64,000 bases of DNA, taken from NCBI RefSeq assembly GCF_002939865.1, contig NZ_MDEE01000022.1, forward strand, positions 19,222-83,221, written 5' to 3'. This DNA comes from Xanthomonas dyei. Lineage in GTDB: Bacteria > Pseudomonadota > Gammaproteobacteria > Xanthomonadales > Xanthomonadaceae. Position 1 is the first letter of the stretch. Every line of letters begins with the position of its first letter. The translations under genes and the position numbers were made by a program. This document shows positions 40,320 to 50,322 of this stretch, one piece after another. The notes below the pieces were generated by a model. That model had not been told where the DNA came from, ran no database searches, and worked only from the letters and a program-made list of their open reading frames with translations.

Positions 40320-40927
40320 CGGTTGCGCGGCAAACGCGCACGCCGGCACGCGCGCCACTGCAAGGCACCGCCGCATGGATGTGCGGTAGCGCGCTGGTGC
40401 TGTTGATGGTGGGCACGCGCGGCGAGCATTTCGCCAGCGTGGATGCATTGCCCAACGCATCGTGGGCGGTGTTCTTTCTGGCCGGTGCCTTGCAGCGCCC
40501 GCGGTGGATGCTGCCGCTGCTGTTCGGGGTGGCGTCTGCGCTGGATCTGATCGGCCTGGTCTCCGGCAGCATCAGTGACTGGTGCCTGTCGCCGGCCTAT
40601 TGGGCGCTAGCGTTGGCGTATGCGGCATTGTGGTTGGGTGGGCGCGTGTATGCCTTGCAGCTGCACCGCGACGTGTGGCGCGATGCGGCCCGCCTGCTGT
40701 GCGCAGTGCTGCTCAGCGGCAGCCTGGCGTATTTACTCTCCAAGGGCGGCTTCTACTTCTTGTCCGGCCGCTATCCGCAGGCCACGTTGGGCGGTTTTGT
40801 CGCGCGCGTGCCTGACTATTACCCGCACGCACTCGGCACGCTGGCAGGCTATGTCGGCGTCGCTTTCGCGCTGCTGGCTGTACTGCGTGGCATCGCCACA
40901 CGTCACCCGATTGGAGCACGCGCATGA
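40316..40927 (+). CDS. BtuM-like cobalamin transporter, copy 2
   Basis: A 203-aa paralogue of the preceding protein with the same motif set: His38, Asp77, Cys90 and Tyr95, again with intervals of 39, 13 and 5, in the segment [11 protein letters not shown]. Shared surrounding patterns (ASxAVFFLxG, LAYxxLWxxGRxY) show a tandem duplication followed by wide divergence. It has an N-terminal extension of about 11 residues. It overlaps copy 1 by 4 nt and cobO by 4 nt, so it is fixed within the B12 operon. Whether the two act as separate carriers, as a dimer, or on different corrinoids is unknown. Confidence 0.75.
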   Translation: MTVARQTRTPARAPLQGTAAWMCGSALVLLMVGTRGEHFASVDALPNASWAVFFLAGALQRPRWMLPLLFGVASALDLIGLVSGSISDWCLSPAYWALALAYAALWLGGRVYALQLHRDVWRDAARLLCAVLLSGSLAYLLSKGGFYFLSGRYPQATLGGFVARVPDYYPHALGTLAGYVGVAFALLAVLRGIATRHPIGARA

Positions 40928-41535
40928 GCACACCCGAACACGACGACGCACATTACCGCGAACGCGCGCAGCGCAAGAAGGAGCTGGTGGACAGACGCAT
41001 CGCACGCGCGGTCATCGACCGTGGCGTGCTGCTGGTCAATACCGGCAACGGCAAGGGCAAGAGTTCGTCCGGCTTCGGCATGCTGGCGCGCTCGCTCGGG
41101 CATGGCCTGTACTGCGGCGTGGTGCAGTTCATCAAGGGCACGTTTTCCACCGGCGAAGAAGCGTTTTTCCGCCGCTTTCCGGATCTGCTCGACTACCACG
41201 TGATGGGCGAAGGCTTTACCTGGGAAACCCAGGACCGTACACTCGATATCGCCGCTGCGCAGGCCGCCTGGCAACTGGCGCGCGGCATGCTGGCCGACCC
41301 GCGCTACGACTTCGTGCTGCTGGACGAACTCAATATCGCCCTGGTCAAGGACTACATCGCGCTGGACGAGGTGATTGCAGCCGTGGCCGCGCGTCCGCCC
41401 GGACAGCATGTGGTGATCACCGGGCGCGGTGCGCCGGCCGGGTTGATCGAGGTCGCCGACACCGTCACCGAGATGCGCCTGATCAAGCATGCCTTCAACG
41501 CCGGCATCAAGGCGCAGCTCGGCATCGAGTTGTAG
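40924..41535 (+). CDS. cobO: Cob(I)yrinic acid a,c-diamide adenosyltransferase
   Basis: A 203-aa CobA/CobO/BtuR-type enzyme that transfers the adenosyl group of ATP onto Co(I) corrinoids, making the adenosyl form needed by later enzymes. The P-loop-like [15 protein letters not shown] around residue 39, the [11 protein letters not shown] segment and LLDELNIAL are characteristic. It starts 4 nt inside the preceding gene (ATGA overlap). The enzyme accepts several corrinoids, so it works in salvage as well as in synthesis. Confidence 0.95.
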   Translation: MSTPEHDDAHYRERAQRKKELVDRRIARAVIDRGVLLVNTGNGKGKSSSGFGMLARSLGHGLYCGVVQFIKGTFSTGEEAFFRRFPDLLDYHVMGEGFTWETQDRTLDIAAAQAAWQLARGMLADPRYDFVLLDELNIALVKDYIALDEVIAAVAARPPGQHVVITGRGAPAGLIEVADTVTEMRLIKHAFNAGIKAQLGIEL

Positions 41536-41609
41536 ACATGACCACGCGCGTGCAATTTTGCCTGCAGCTGCATCGGCGTGTGTCCTGTCATGACGCAGGG
41601 CGGCCCACC

Positions 41610-42524
41610 ATGGCGCTGGTGATTGCCACGGCGGCCGTGCTGCTGGACCTGCTGCTGGGCGAACCGCGGCGCGCGCATCCGCTGGTGCTGTTCGGCCAAT
41701 GGGCACAGCGCGTGGAAGCACGCCTGTACCGCGATCGTCGCGGTGCAGGCGTGCTGGCCTGGTGCGCGACGGTGGTGCCATGGACGCTCCTGGCAGCCGC
41801 GTTGCAAGCGCTGCTGTGGTGGTGGTCGGCGTGGGCGGCAACTGTCTTTGCCGCCGTCATGCTGTATCTGGCGCTGGGATTGCGCAGCCTGGGCGAACAT
41901 GCGCAGCCGGTGATCGACGCATTGCAGGCCGACGACCTGGCAGCGGCGCGTCTGGCCGTGGGCCGTATCGTCAGCCGCGACACCGCCGCGCTCGATGCCA
42001 CGCAGGTTGCCGCCGCAGCGACCGAGTCGGTGTTGGAAAACGGCAGCGATGCGGTGTTTGCCGCGCTGTTCTGGGGTGTGCTGCTCGGCGCGCCGGGCGC
42101 GGTGCTGTATCGGCTGTCCAATACGCTGGATGCGATGTGGGGCTATCGCACGCCGCGCTACGCCAACTTCGGCTGCGCTGCGGCGCGCATCGACGATGTG
42201 CTCAATTGGCTGCCGGCGCGGCTCACCGCCGTGACTTACGCGTTGCTCGGCCGCAGCCGTACCGGCATGCGCTGCGCCTGGCAGCAGGGGCGCGGCTGGA
42301 AGAGCCCCAACGCCGGCCCGGTGATGGCGGCAGGTGCCGGCGCGCTGCAGGTGCAATTGGGTGGGCCAGCGCCGTACCACGGCCACTGGCAGACACGGCC
42401 GCGTCTGGGCAAGGGCCTGCCGGCCAGCGCCGGTAGTGTGCGCCGCGCGCTGCTGCTGGTGCGTGCCGGGGTGCTGCTGTGGTTGTTGCTCGGTGCACTG
42501 GCGTTGGCGTTGGTGACGCCATGA
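41610..42524 (+). CDS. cbiB: Adenosylcobinamide-phosphate synthase CbiB (CobD)
   Basis: A 304-aa inner-membrane protein that attaches aminopropanol (phosphate) to adenosylcobyric acid. Family features: [19 protein letters not shown] at the start, [30 protein letters not shown] in the middle (about 110-140), and [14 protein letters not shown]. Several membrane segments are visible. The ATG at 41610 matches the usual CbiB start; an upstream in-frame ATG at 41538, 3 nt after the cobO stop, would add 24 residues not seen in the family. Confidence 0.93.
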   Translation: MALVIATAAVLLDLLLGEPRRAHPLVLFGQWAQRVEARLYRDRRGAGVLAWCATVVPWTLLAAALQALLWWWSAWAATVFAAVMLYLALGLRSLGEHAQPVIDALQADDLAAARLAVGRIVSRDTAALDATQVAAAATESVLENGSDAVFAALFWGVLLGAPGAVLYRLSNTLDAMWGYRTPRYANFGCAAARIDDVLNWLPARLTAVTYALLGRSRTGMRCAWQQGRGWKSPNAGPVMAAGAGALQVQLGGPAPYHGHWQTRPRLGKGLPASAGSVRRALLLVRAGVLLWLLLGALALALVTP

Positions 42525-42608
42525 CCGGCCGCCAACCCCTTGCGCGCAGGCGCTGCGTCGACCATCGGCAATCTCTGTGCAGTCACGCACCATCTCGTGG
42601 AGTCGCTC

Positions 42609-43592
42609 ATGCTTGAACACGGAGGCCGGTTGCGCCGCGCCGCGCAGACCTACGGGATTGCGTTGTCGCACTGGCTGGATCTGTCCACCGGGGTGAGCCC
42701 GTTCGTCTGGTCCGTGCCTGCCATCCCGGAGCAGGTGTGGCACCGTTTGCCGGAAGACGACGATGGCCTGGTCGGCAGCGCCGTGGCCTATTACGACGCG
42801 CCGCACGTGTTGCCGGTTGCGGGTTCGCAGGCGGCGATTCAGGCCTTGCCGCTGTTGCGCAGCCGCAGCCGGGTGGGCGTGCTGGCACCGGGGTATGCCG
42901 AACATACACACGCGTGGCGACGCGCCGGCCACACCGTCGTGCCGCTGCCGGCGGGACCGTTGCTGCAGACGGCGGAGACCTTCGATGTGGTGGTGCTGAT
43001 CCATCCCAATAACCCAGGCGCAGAGACCTTCGATCGCGAAGTGCTGTTGCAGCTGCATGCACGTCTGGCGGCACGCGGCGGTTGGTTGGTGATCGACGAA
43101 GCTTTCATGGATGCCACACCGCACGACAGCGTGTGCGCGCAGACGCCGCAGCCGGGCTTGATCGTGCTGCGCTCGGTCGGCAAGTTCTTCGGCATGGCCG
43201 GTGCGCGGGCCGGGTTCGTGTGTGCGCAGCCGCAGCTGCTGGATGCACTGCGCGAGCAGTTGGGGCCATGGACGGTGAGCGGCCCCACCCGCTGGGCGCT
43301 GCAGCAGGCGTTGGCAGATACCCACTGGCACGCGCAGGCCCGCGAACGCCTGCACGCGGCATCGCAGCGGCTTGCGCAGCTGTTGCGCAGCCACGCGATC
43401 GCACCCACCGCAGGCACTGCGTTTTTCCAATGGTGTCGGCGCGACGATGCGGCGGTGTTGCATGCGGCGCTGGCGCAACGCGGCATCCTGACCCGCCTGT
43501 TCGATACCCCGGCCAGTCTGCGCTTCGGCCTGCCGCCCGATGCGGCCGCCGAAGCACGCCTGGATGCGGCACTGCGCGAGGTATTGGCGTGA
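42609..43592 (+). CDS. cobD: L-threonine-O-3-phosphate decarboxylase
   Basis: A 327-aa aminotransferase-fold PLP enzyme that makes (R)-1-amino-2-propanol O-2-phosphate, the side-arm precursor used by CbiB. The N-terminus [13 protein letters not shown] followed by LDLSTGVSP is typical, as are HPNNPG near residue 132, the DEAFMDA block, and the PLP lysine in [15 protein letters not shown] (Lys192). It is called CobC in the Pseudomonas nomenclature. The stop overlaps the GTG start of cobQ. Confidence 0.93.
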   Translation: MLEHGGRLRRAAQTYGIALSHWLDLSTGVSPFVWSVPAIPEQVWHRLPEDDDGLVGSAVAYYDAPHVLPVAGSQAAIQALPLLRSRSRVGVLAPGYAEHTHAWRRAGHTVVPLPAGPLLQTAETFDVVVLIHPNNPGAETFDREVLLQLHARLAARGGWLVIDEAFMDATPHDSVCAQTPQPGLIVLRSVGKFFGMAGARAGFVCAQPQLLDALREQLGPWTVSGPTRWALQQALADTHWHAQARERLHAASQRLAQLLRSHAIAPTAGTAFFQWCRRDDAAVLHAALAQRGILTRLFDTPASLRFGLPPDAAAEARLDAALREVLA

Positions 43593-45064
43593 GCGCCCGC
43601 GTGTTGATGGTACAGGGCTGCACCTCCGATGCCGGCAAGAGCACGCTGGTGGCCGCGCTATGCCGCTGGTTGCATCGCCAGAGTATTGCGGTGGCACCGT
43701 TCAAGCCGCAGAACATGGCGCTGAACTCGGCAGTCACCGTCGATGGTGGCGAGATCGGCCGCGCGCAAGCGGTGCAGGCGCAAGCCTGCGGACTGGAGCT
43801 GCACACCGACTTCAACCCGGTGTTGCTCAAACCCAACAGCGACACCGGCGCGCAGGTAATCGTGCATGGGCACCTGGTCGCCACGCTGGATGCGGTGGGC
43901 TACCACGCTTACAAGGCCACCGCGCTTGCCGCGGTGTTGGCCTCGCACGCACGACTGGTCGAGCGTTTCGACGTAGTGCTGGTGGAAGGCGCCGGCAGCC
44001 CGGCGGAGATCAATCTGCGCGCCAACGATATCGCCAACATGGGCTATGCCGAGGCGGTGGATTGCGCAGTGATCCTGATTGCCGACATCGACCGTGGCGG
44101 CGTGTTCGCGCATCTGGTCGGTACCTTGGCCTTGCTGTCGCAGAGCGAACGCGCACGCGTTGCCGGGTTTGTCATCAACCGCTTTCGTGGCGATCTGGCG
44201 CTGTTGCAACCGGGCCTGGACTGGCTGGAACGCGAAACCGGCAAGCCGGTGCTCGGCGTGTTGCCGTATCTGCACGGTCTGCAGCTGGAGGCCGAAGATG
44301 CGCTGCCGCGGCAGGCGCTGCACAAGCCGCACGCGCAGCTGCGCGTGGTGGTGCCGGTGCTGCCGCGGATCAGCAACCACACCGATCTGGATGCATTGCG
44401 GGCGCATCCGCAGGTGGAGGTGCAGCTGGTCGGCCCGGGCCAGATGCCACCGCCCTGCGACCTGATCGTGCTGCCCGGCAGCAAGGCGACGCGCCAGGAT
44501 CTGCAGTGGCTGCGCGCACACGGCTGGGACACCGCCATCGCACGCCACCTGCGGTATGGCGGCAAGCTGCTCGGGATCTGCGGTGGTCTGCAGATGCTGG
44601 GCGAGCAGATCCACGACCCCGATGGCATCGAAGGCCCGGCCGGCAGCAGTACCGGGTTGGGCTGGCTGGCACTGGACACGCAGCTGCACCCGCACAAGCA
44701 ACTGCACCGCGTGCATGGGCGCCTGGCGCTGGGCGATGCGGCTGCCAGCGGCTATGAAATCCACTGTGGTCTCAGCACCGGCGCTGCGTTGGCACGGCCG
44801 TTGGTGCAGCTGGACGATGGCCGCAGCGATGGCGCCATTTCCGACGACGGCCAGGTGCTGGGCACCTATCTGCACGGCATCTTCGATCACCCGCAGGCAC
44901 TGGCCGCGTTACTCGCATGGGCCGGCCTGGCGCAGGCAACGCCGCTGGATCTGGCCGCGCTGCGCGAGGCCACGCTCGACCGTCTTGCCGATGCGGTGCA
45001 CACGCATCTGGATACCGCCGCGCTGACGCGGCTCACCAGCAAGGAGCCGGCATGCGGCAATTGA
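43589..45064 (+). CDS. cobQ: Cobyric acid synthase
   Basis: A 491-aa glutamine amidotransferase that amidates side chains b, d, e and g of adenosylcobyrinic acid a,c-diamide. The N-terminal BioD-like domain has [11 protein letters not shown] at residue 10, followed by [14 protein letters not shown]; the C-terminal class I amidotransferase-like domain has Cys331 in [10 protein letters not shown] and His429 in [10 protein letters not shown]. The start is a GTG at 43589 overlapping the cobD stop, which gives exactly the family N-terminus. Its presence means that the cell can process corrinoids earlier than cobyric acid even though no ring-building genes are here. Confidence 0.95.
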   Translation: MSARVLMVQGCTSDAGKSTLVAALCRWLHRQSIAVAPFKPQNMALNSAVTVDGGEIGRAQAVQAQACGLELHTDFNPVLLKPNSDTGAQVIVHGHLVATLDAVGYHAYKATALAAVLASHARLVERFDVVLVEGAGSPAEINLRANDIANMGYAEAVDCAVILIADIDRGGVFAHLVGTLALLSQSERARVAGFVINRFRGDLALLQPGLDWLERETGKPVLGVLPYLHGLQLEAEDALPRQALHKPHAQLRVVVPVLPRISNHTDLDALRAHPQVEVQLVGPGQMPPPCDLIVLPGSKATRQDLQWLRAHGWDTAIARHLRYGGKLLGICGGLQMLGEQIHDPDGIEGPAGSSTGLGWLALDTQLHPHKQLHRVHGRLALGDAAASGYEIHCGLSTGAALARPLVQLDDGRSDGAISDDGQVLGTYLHGIFDHPQALAALLAWAGLAQATPLDLAALREATLDRLADAVHTHLDTAALTRLTSKEPACGN

Positions 45065-45573
45065 TTCTGGGTGGCGCGCGCTCGGGCAAGAGCGCACTGG
45101 CCGAACGTCTCGCCGCCAGCGCGGCCGAGCAGGTGTGCTATGTAGCCACCGCGCAGGCGTTCGATGACGAAATGCAGCAACGCATCGCCCATCACCGCAG
45201 CCAGCGCCCGTCGCATTGGCAGTGCGTGGAAGAACCCATCGCATTGGCCGCCACGCTGCAGGCGCTGGCCGCGCCCGATCGCTGCGTATTGGTCGATTGC
45301 CTGACGCTGTGGCTGAGCAACCTGCTGGGCCACCCGGAGGCGGGCGCGTTTGCGCGCGAACGCGACGCACTGCTCGCAACGTTGCCGCAGTTGCCCGGGC
45401 AGATCGTGCTGGTCAGCAACGAGGTAGGGCAGGGCATCGTGCCGCTGGGCGAACTCACGCGTCGTTTCGTCGACGAGGCCGGCCGGCTGCATCAGGCATT
45501 GGCGCTACAGTGCGAGCGTGTGGTGTTTGTCGTGGCGGGTTTGCCGATGGTGTTGAAAGGAGAACAGCTGTGA
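45052..45573 (+). CDS. cobU: Adenosylcobinamide kinase/guanylyltransferase
   Basis: A 173-aa bifunctional enzyme (CobP in the Pseudomonas nomenclature) that phosphorylates adenosylcobinamide and then activates it with GTP. The P-loop GGARSGKS is at residues 7-14, the [10 protein letters not shown] and [10 protein letters not shown] segments follow (the second region holds the guanylylated His), and [13 protein letters not shown] and [10 protein letters not shown] are conserved. It overlaps the end of cobQ by 13 nt. Confidence 0.95.
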   Translation: MRQLILGGARSGKSALAERLAASAAEQVCYVATAQAFDDEMQQRIAHHRSQRPSHWQCVEEPIALAATLQALAAPDRCVLVDCLTLWLSNLLGHPEAGAFARERDALLATLPQLPGQIVLVSNEVGQGIVPLGELTRRFVDEAGRLHQALALQCERVVFVVAGLPMVLKGEQL

Positions 45574-46616
45574 GTAGCGACTGGATCTTTGCCGCATGCG
45601 CGGTGCCGGATGCGCGCGTGCGCGCGGCTGCGCTGGCACGGCAGGAACAACTGACCAAACCGCCCGGCGCGTTGGGCCGGCTGGAGCAACTGGCCGTGCA
45701 GTTGGCGGCCTGGCAACGCAACGCGCAGCCGACCTTGCAGCGCGTGTGGATTGCGGTGTACGCCGCCGACCATGGCGTTGCCGCCGAGGGCGTGTCGGCG
45801 TTTCCGCAGGCGGTCACCGGCGAGATGGTGCGCAATTTCGCACGCGGCGGTGCGGCCATTGCGGTGTTGGCGCGCGAACTCGGTGCGCGGCTGGAAGTGG
45901 TGAATCTGGGTGTGGTCAACGACCCCGGCGAGTTGCCGCGCGTGCGTCGCGCCTGGATCGCCCCCTCCAGCGCCAACATCTGCGAGCAACCGGCGATGAC
46001 CCCCGGCCAGTTGCGCGACGCGCTGGCCGCCGGTGCGGAGAGCATCGCGCAGGCCAAAAGTTGCGACACGCAGTTGTTCGTCGGCGGCGAAATGGGCATC
46101 GGCAACACCACCGCCGCTGCCGCCCTGGGCTGCGCGCTGTTGTCGCAGTTTCCGCAGGCGATGGCCGGCGCCGGCACCGGCCTGGACGCCGAAGGCATCG
46201 CGCACAAGGCAACGGTGATCAGCCGCGCACTGGCCTTGCATGCCGACGCCGCCACGCCGCTGGAACGGTTGCGCCGGCTCGGCGGATTCGAGATCGCCGC
46301 CCTGGTCGGCGCGTATATCGCCGCCGCGCAGGCCGGCATTCCGGTGCTGGTGGATGGCTTCATCACCACCGCTGCGGCGCTGGTGGCCACCCGTCTGAAT
46401 CCCGGCGTGCGCGAATGGCTGTTGTTCGGACACCGCTCGCAGGAGCGCGGCCACGCCGCGTTGTTGCACGCGCTGGATGCCGAGCCGTTGCTGCAACTGG
46501 ACCTGCGTTTGGGCGAAGCCAGTGGCGCGGCGGTGGCGATTCCACTGCTGCGCAGCGCCTGCGCCTTGCACAACGGCATGGCTACCTTTGCCGAAGCCGG
46601 AGTGTCCGACGCATGA
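45570..46616 (+). CDS. cobT: Nicotinate-nucleotide-dimethylbenzimidazole phosphoribosyltransferase
   Basis: A 348-aa enzyme that makes alpha-ribazole phosphate from dimethylbenzimidazole (or a similar base) and nicotinate mononucleotide. Signature elements: [38 protein letters not shown], and RLGEASGAA near the C-terminus with the catalytic Glu. The start is a GTG at 45570, overlapping the cobU stop and preceded by AAAGGAG. Dimethylbenzimidazole synthesis (bluB) is not in this window. Confidence 0.95.
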   Translation: MSSDWIFAACAVPDARVRAAALARQEQLTKPPGALGRLEQLAVQLAAWQRNAQPTLQRVWIAVYAADHGVAAEGVSAFPQAVTGEMVRNFARGGAAIAVLARELGARLEVVNLGVVNDPGELPRVRRAWIAPSSANICEQPAMTPGQLRDALAAGAESIAQAKSCDTQLFVGGEMGIGNTTAAAALGCALLSQFPQAMAGAGTGLDAEGIAHKATVISRALALHADAATPLERLRRLGGFEIAALVGAYIAAAQAGIPVLVDGFITTAAALVATRLNPGVREWLLFGHRSQERGHAALLHALDAEPLLQLDLRLGEASGAAVAIPLLRSACALHNGMATFAEAGVSDA

Positions 46617-47227
46617 GCACGCAGATCACCTTGCTGCGGCACGGCGACACCGGGCAGCGCAGCTATCGCGGCCAGCTCGACGACCCGCTCACCGAGCTGG
46701 GTTGGCAGCAATTGCGCGCAGCCACCGCCGAGGGCGAATGGGAGGTGGTGGTGTCGTCCAGCTTGCAGCGCTGCGCGGCCTTCGCCACCGAACTGGCCGG
46801 CGCGCGCGGCTTGCCGCTGCAGCTGGACGCACGGCTGCGCGAATATCACTTCGGCCGCTGGCAAGGCGTACCGGTGGCCGAGATCGATCGCGACGAAGGC
46901 GAGGCGCTTGGCCGCTTCTGGGCCGACCCGCTGCGCTACCCGCCGCCGCAGGCCGAGCCCTTCGAGGCGTTCTGCGCGCGGCTCGCCGCGGCGCTGGATG
47001 CGGTGGTCGCCACCTACCCGGCGCGCCGCGTGCTGGTGGTCACCCATGGCGGTGCCATCCGTGCAGTGCAGTGCATGGTGGCTGGCAATGGATTCGGCCG
47101 CATGACCGAGCTGGCGGTGCCGCATGCCTCGCTGCATCCGCTGGCCTGGACACCGGCCAACGGCGTTGCCGCAGCGCTGCCATCTGTGCCGGCAGCAGCA
47201 CCGCAGTCTGCACACGACGCCGGATGA
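46613..47227 (+). CDS. cobC: Alpha-ribazole phosphatase (histidine phosphatase family)
   Basis: A 204-aa phosphoglycerate-mutase-like phosphatase. The RHG catalytic motif is LLRHGDTG near residue 8-15, a Glu/Arg pair is in [10 protein letters not shown], and the second catalytic His lies in [10 protein letters not shown]. By position between cobT and cobS it should dephosphorylate alpha-ribazole-5'-phosphate or adenosylcobalamin-5'-phosphate. The fold alone would not prove that substrate. It overlaps both neighbours by 4 nt. Confidence 0.9.
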   Translation: MSTQITLLRHGDTGQRSYRGQLDDPLTELGWQQLRAATAEGEWEVVVSSSLQRCAAFATELAGARGLPLQLDARLREYHFGRWQGVPVAEIDRDEGEALGRFWADPLRYPPPQAEPFEAFCARLAAALDAVVATYPARRVLVVTHGGAIRAVQCMVAGNGFGRMTELAVPHASLHPLAWTPANGVAAALPSVPAAAPQSAHDAG

Positions 47228-47958
47228 TCGATGGGCTGCTCGCGGCGATCGGCTTCCTGACCCGCATTCCGGTGCCCGGCGCGGTGTTCGCCCGGCCGGG
47301 CGTGCAGGCACGGTCGTTGCCGTGGTATCCGGCGGTCGGCCTGCTGCTCGGTGCGCTGCTGTGTGGCCTGGCGTGGTGCCTGCGCGATATCGCGCCATTG
47401 CTGGGCGCGGCATTGCTGTTGAGCGCATTGACCTGGCTGACCGGCGCCCTGCACCTGGACGGGCTGGCCGACATGACCGACGCCTGGGTCGGCGGTATGG
47501 GCGACCGCGCACGCACCCTGGCGATCATGAAAGATCCCACCAGCGGACCGATGGCAGTGACCGCCGTGGTGCTGGTGTTGCTGCTCAAATGCGCCGCACT
47601 GGCCACCCTGCTGCCGCATGCACCGGGTGCGCTATGGCTGGCACCGTTGCTGGCACGCGCCGCGGTGGTAGCTGCATTTTTGACTACACCGTACGTGCGC
47701 GCTGGCGGCATCGGCAGCGCGCTGGTCGCCGCACCACGCGCAGGCGTGTGGCTGGCGTTGATAGTGGCGGTCGTGGTCTGCATCACCGCCGGCCCAGCGA
47801 TCGCGGCTGCCTGCCTCGGCACTGCCGCCGTGGTCTTCGTTCTATGGCGCCGCGCCTGCATGCAGCGCCTGGACGGCATGACGGGCGATACCTGCGGCGC
47901 GCTGGTGGAACTGACCGAAACCGCGGTGCTGGTGACGTTGGCGGTGTGGCTGGGTTGA
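47224..47958 (+). CDS. cobS: Adenosylcobinamide-GDP ribazoletransferase (cobalamin synthase)
   Basis: A 244-aa inner-membrane enzyme that joins adenosylcobinamide-GDP with alpha-ribazole (phosphate), the last assembly step. The conserved metal-binding block LHLDGLADMTDAWVGG and IMKDPTSGPMAV is at residues 78-115, among about six membrane segments. FLTRIPVP at the start is also typical. It is the last gene of the operon; no clear terminator is visible after it. Confidence 0.95.
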   Translation: MIDGLLAAIGFLTRIPVPGAVFARPGVQARSLPWYPAVGLLLGALLCGLAWCLRDIAPLLGAALLLSALTWLTGALHLDGLADMTDAWVGGMGDRARTLAIMKDPTSGPMAVTAVVLVLLLKCAALATLLPHAPGALWLAPLLARAAVVAAFLTTPYVRAGGIGSALVAAPRAGVWLALIVAVVVCITAGPAIAAACLGTAAVVFVLWRRACMQRLDGMTGDTCGALVELTETAVLVTLAVWLG

Positions 47959-48058
47959 GCCCCCACGCTGTGCAACGGGGTGAAACATTCCGCAAGATCG
48001 GGACCGCGCCGGCACGCGATGCAGGCGATGCTGATGCCGTCGCCAGGGAGCCAACGCC

Positions 48059-48952
48059 ATGCATGCAGCAGACTCAGCAGTTACCAATTGGCAACGTGGC
48101 GTGAAGTGCGTCATCGCGCATCTGCAGGCCAGCATTCGCAGCGGCGCCGCATTGCCGGATTTGGCCGAATTGGCAGGCATCGCGCACCAGTCGCCGTATC
48201 ACGTCCATCGGGTCTATCGCGCCCTGACCGATGAGACCGTCGGCCACACGGTGGCACGCTTGCGGTTGAGTCAAGCCCTGCATTTATTGGGCAGCGATGA
48301 TGCGTCAGTGACCGAGGTCGCGCTCGCGGTCGGTTACCAGACACCGCAGGCGCTGGCGCGTGCCTGTCGCAGCGCACCGCAGGCCAGTCCCACCATCTTG
48401 CGCTCGGCGCCCGCATTGCGGGCCAGCAAGCTGCAGCAGTTATCGACGCCGGCAACGTTGGCAAACAGCTCGTCAGCACCGCTGCGGGTTAGCGTGCAGA
48501 CGCTGGAGCCATTCGAATTGGTTGTGCTACGCAAGCGCGGCTCGTTCGACGACCTGGATCGCGGCTTCGGCCGCATTGCCGGCTGGGCCGAGCGGGTGGG
48601 GGTAATCGAGCAGCTGCACGCATTGATCGGCATCCCGTTGAGCGACCACCGCGACGTATCCCCGGCGCAGCACGTGTTCGAGTGCGGAATCGCCTTCGCC
48701 ACCCATATTGCACCGCTGCAGCTGCGCGTGCTGGGCGAAGGTGCGCATGCCGTGCTGCGGCATACCGGTAGCTATGCCGGAATGGAACAGGCACTCGACG
48801 GCCTGCTCGCGGATTGGCTACCCGGTAGCGGCTACGCGCTGCGCGATGCCCCGCTGCACTACCTCTATCTAGACGATCCCGAGACAGTGGCAGAGACGGA
48901 GCTACGCGCGGATGTGCGTGTGCCAGTTGTCGAGGTCTCTCGGACGAGCTGA
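48059..48952 (+). CDS. AraC-type regulator with GyrI-like effector domain
   Basis: A 297-aa protein joining an N-terminal AraC-type double helix-turn-helix (about 15-105; LAELAGIAHQSPYHVHRVYRA and VTEVALAVGYQTPQALARA) to a GyrI/SOUL-like small-molecule-binding domain (about 140-290; VLRKRGSFDDLDRGFGRIAGWAE). This architecture is shared with Rob/SoxS-like and multidrug-response regulators such as BltR-family sensors. The target genes are unknown; the nearest candidates are itself and the adjacent uncharacterised gene. It is separated from cobS by 100 bp and is probably transcribed on its own. Confidence 0.87.
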   Translation: MHAADSAVTNWQRGVKCVIAHLQASIRSGAALPDLAELAGIAHQSPYHVHRVYRALTDETVGHTVARLRLSQALHLLGSDDASVTEVALAVGYQTPQALARACRSAPQASPTILRSAPALRASKLQQLSTPATLANSSSAPLRVSVQTLEPFELVVLRKRGSFDDLDRGFGRIAGWAERVGVIEQLHALIGIPLSDHRDVSPAQHVFECGIAFATHIAPLQLRVLGEGAHAVLRHTGSYAGMEQALDGLLADWLPGSGYALRDAPLHYLYLDDPETVAETELRADVRVPVVEVSRTS

Positions 48953-49165
48953 AAAGCTGGTAGAGCAGACAGACACCGTAAAGTTAGTGCTGCGTTGAGC
49001 TTGCCGATTCATTCCAATGTCAGTAACGACATATCGATTTGGAGCCACCCACAAAACTGCCGCGGCGCTACCAAGCAATTACAGCAAGTATTCGGAATCG
49101 GCGCTTATCACTCGGCCCAGAGCTCAGCAGTCCATGCCTATCTGGCGATTGCGCGCGACGATTCG

Positions 49166-50089
49166 TTAGCCGCTTTCCGTTGGCTTATCCCTGTTTGCCT
49201 GCCGAAGGAGAAATCTGATCCGCTCTACGTCCCGCTCCAAGAATTTCTGTTGCCCGGGTGGAACGAAGTGGTACTTGATCAGGCTTTCGTAGCCGGATGC
49301 ATTGCTGCACATGCCGCTGCTGCAGGCAGCATCGATGCGGTACGACCCATAACCACACGCAGCCCCGGCACGGCAGGCAGCCAGTTCCCACGCATGCTCT
49401 GCATAGTCTCCACCCACCTGCGATGCATAAGATCCCAGGTCAACGGATGTCTTTGCCAGACTCAGCATGTCGCCAATGGCAAAGATGGCCTCGGGATCCC
49501 GGCTCTCAAAGGCTTTGGCGACAAGTGCGCGGTAGGTTTCTTCGTTCGGCTGGTGTTCGACGGTAGTTGCGACTTTTATCTGGGCAATCACATCCCCCCG
49601 CCGCGCAGCCTCGGCATACCAAAGTTGGTACGCCTCACTCGGGATAGGCTTGCCCCCATCGATCGAGTCGCAATAGTGAGAAACGCGTTCTGCCACCTCG
49701 GCATAGCGCTTTGCGTGTTGCATGTCCTGCTTGGCAAAGAGCGCCATCAATCCTCTGAAATTCTGCGGTGATTGGCTGTACATCATGCACCGCTCATACA
49801 TTTCTGCGAGCTTTCGTTGCGCCACAGGGTCGCCCGACTCTGCTTTGCGCTTTGTCTCATGGAAGTCAAGATCGATCTGGGTGCTGGTGGCCGATGCCCA
49901 CATGGACGGAGCGGCAGCCTTGCGTGCACTATCTGTCGCGGCATGCTGTGGATCGGCTGTCCTGTTGCCAGCAGTATGTGCAGCACCTGCAGGCTGTCGC
50001 TTCGCCGCTTCGGATTGCACGCGTAGATAGAAGAACAAGACAGCGATCAAGGCCAGCAGTACCAACGAAATCGATGCGATTCTTTTCAC
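49166..50089 (-). CDS. Uncharacterised membrane-anchored protein with Sel1-like segment
   Basis: A 307-aa protein with one N-terminal membrane segment (about 5-22, LVLLALIAVLFFYLRV) and the rest probably periplasmic. Residues about 80-100 (AESGDPVAQRKLAEMYERC) look like a Sel1/TPR helix pair, and a similar one may follow (AARRGDVIAQIKVA). Six cysteines occur, five of them clustered in CRAGAACGYGSYRIDAACSSGMC, which suggests disulfides. I do not recognise the family. Base composition is lower in GC than the surrounding genes, hinting at later acquisition. Confidence 0.7.
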   Translation of the reverse strand: MKRIASISLVLLALIAVLFFYLRVQSEAAKRQPAGAAHTAGNRTADPQHAATDSARKAAAPSMWASATSTQIDLDFHETKRKAESGDPVAQRKLAEMYERCMMYSQSPQNFRGLMALFAKQDMQHAKRYAEVAERVSHYCDSIDGGKPIPSEAYQLWYAEAARRGDVIAQIKVATTVEHQPNEETYRALVAKAFESRDPEAIFAIGDMLSLAKTSVDLGSYASQVGGDYAEHAWELAACRAGAACGYGSYRIDAACSSGMCSNASGYESLIKYHFVPPGQQKFLERDVERIRFLLRQANRDKPTESG

Positions 50090-50322
50090 AGGTGGACCGA
50101 AGGTAGTGGGCTGATACGGTTCAAGACCGGCAAGCGCATACGTCCGTGAACGACACTTGCATCTGCTCGGCGTTGCGCGAAGTCATACACATCCACATCT
50201 GTGTCAATGGCGCGATCACAGTAGCCATCATAGCCGACGAATGTGTGCCGCAAATGGATAGGTAGGGCTCTCACGCTCTACAGAAAAGCCGTGAGACTTG
50301 TGGAGCGAAGGACGATTAGTGT

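Noticed and set aside
41352..43697. Minus-strand open frame of 781 codons across the cob genes
   Set aside because: Antisense to well-defined cobO, cbiB and cobD; no domain.
48995..49771. Plus-strand frame of 258 codons opposite the anchored protein at 49166-50089
   Set aside because: The minus-strand gene has a proper membrane anchor and Sel1-like segment; the plus-strand frame has neither signal nor domain.
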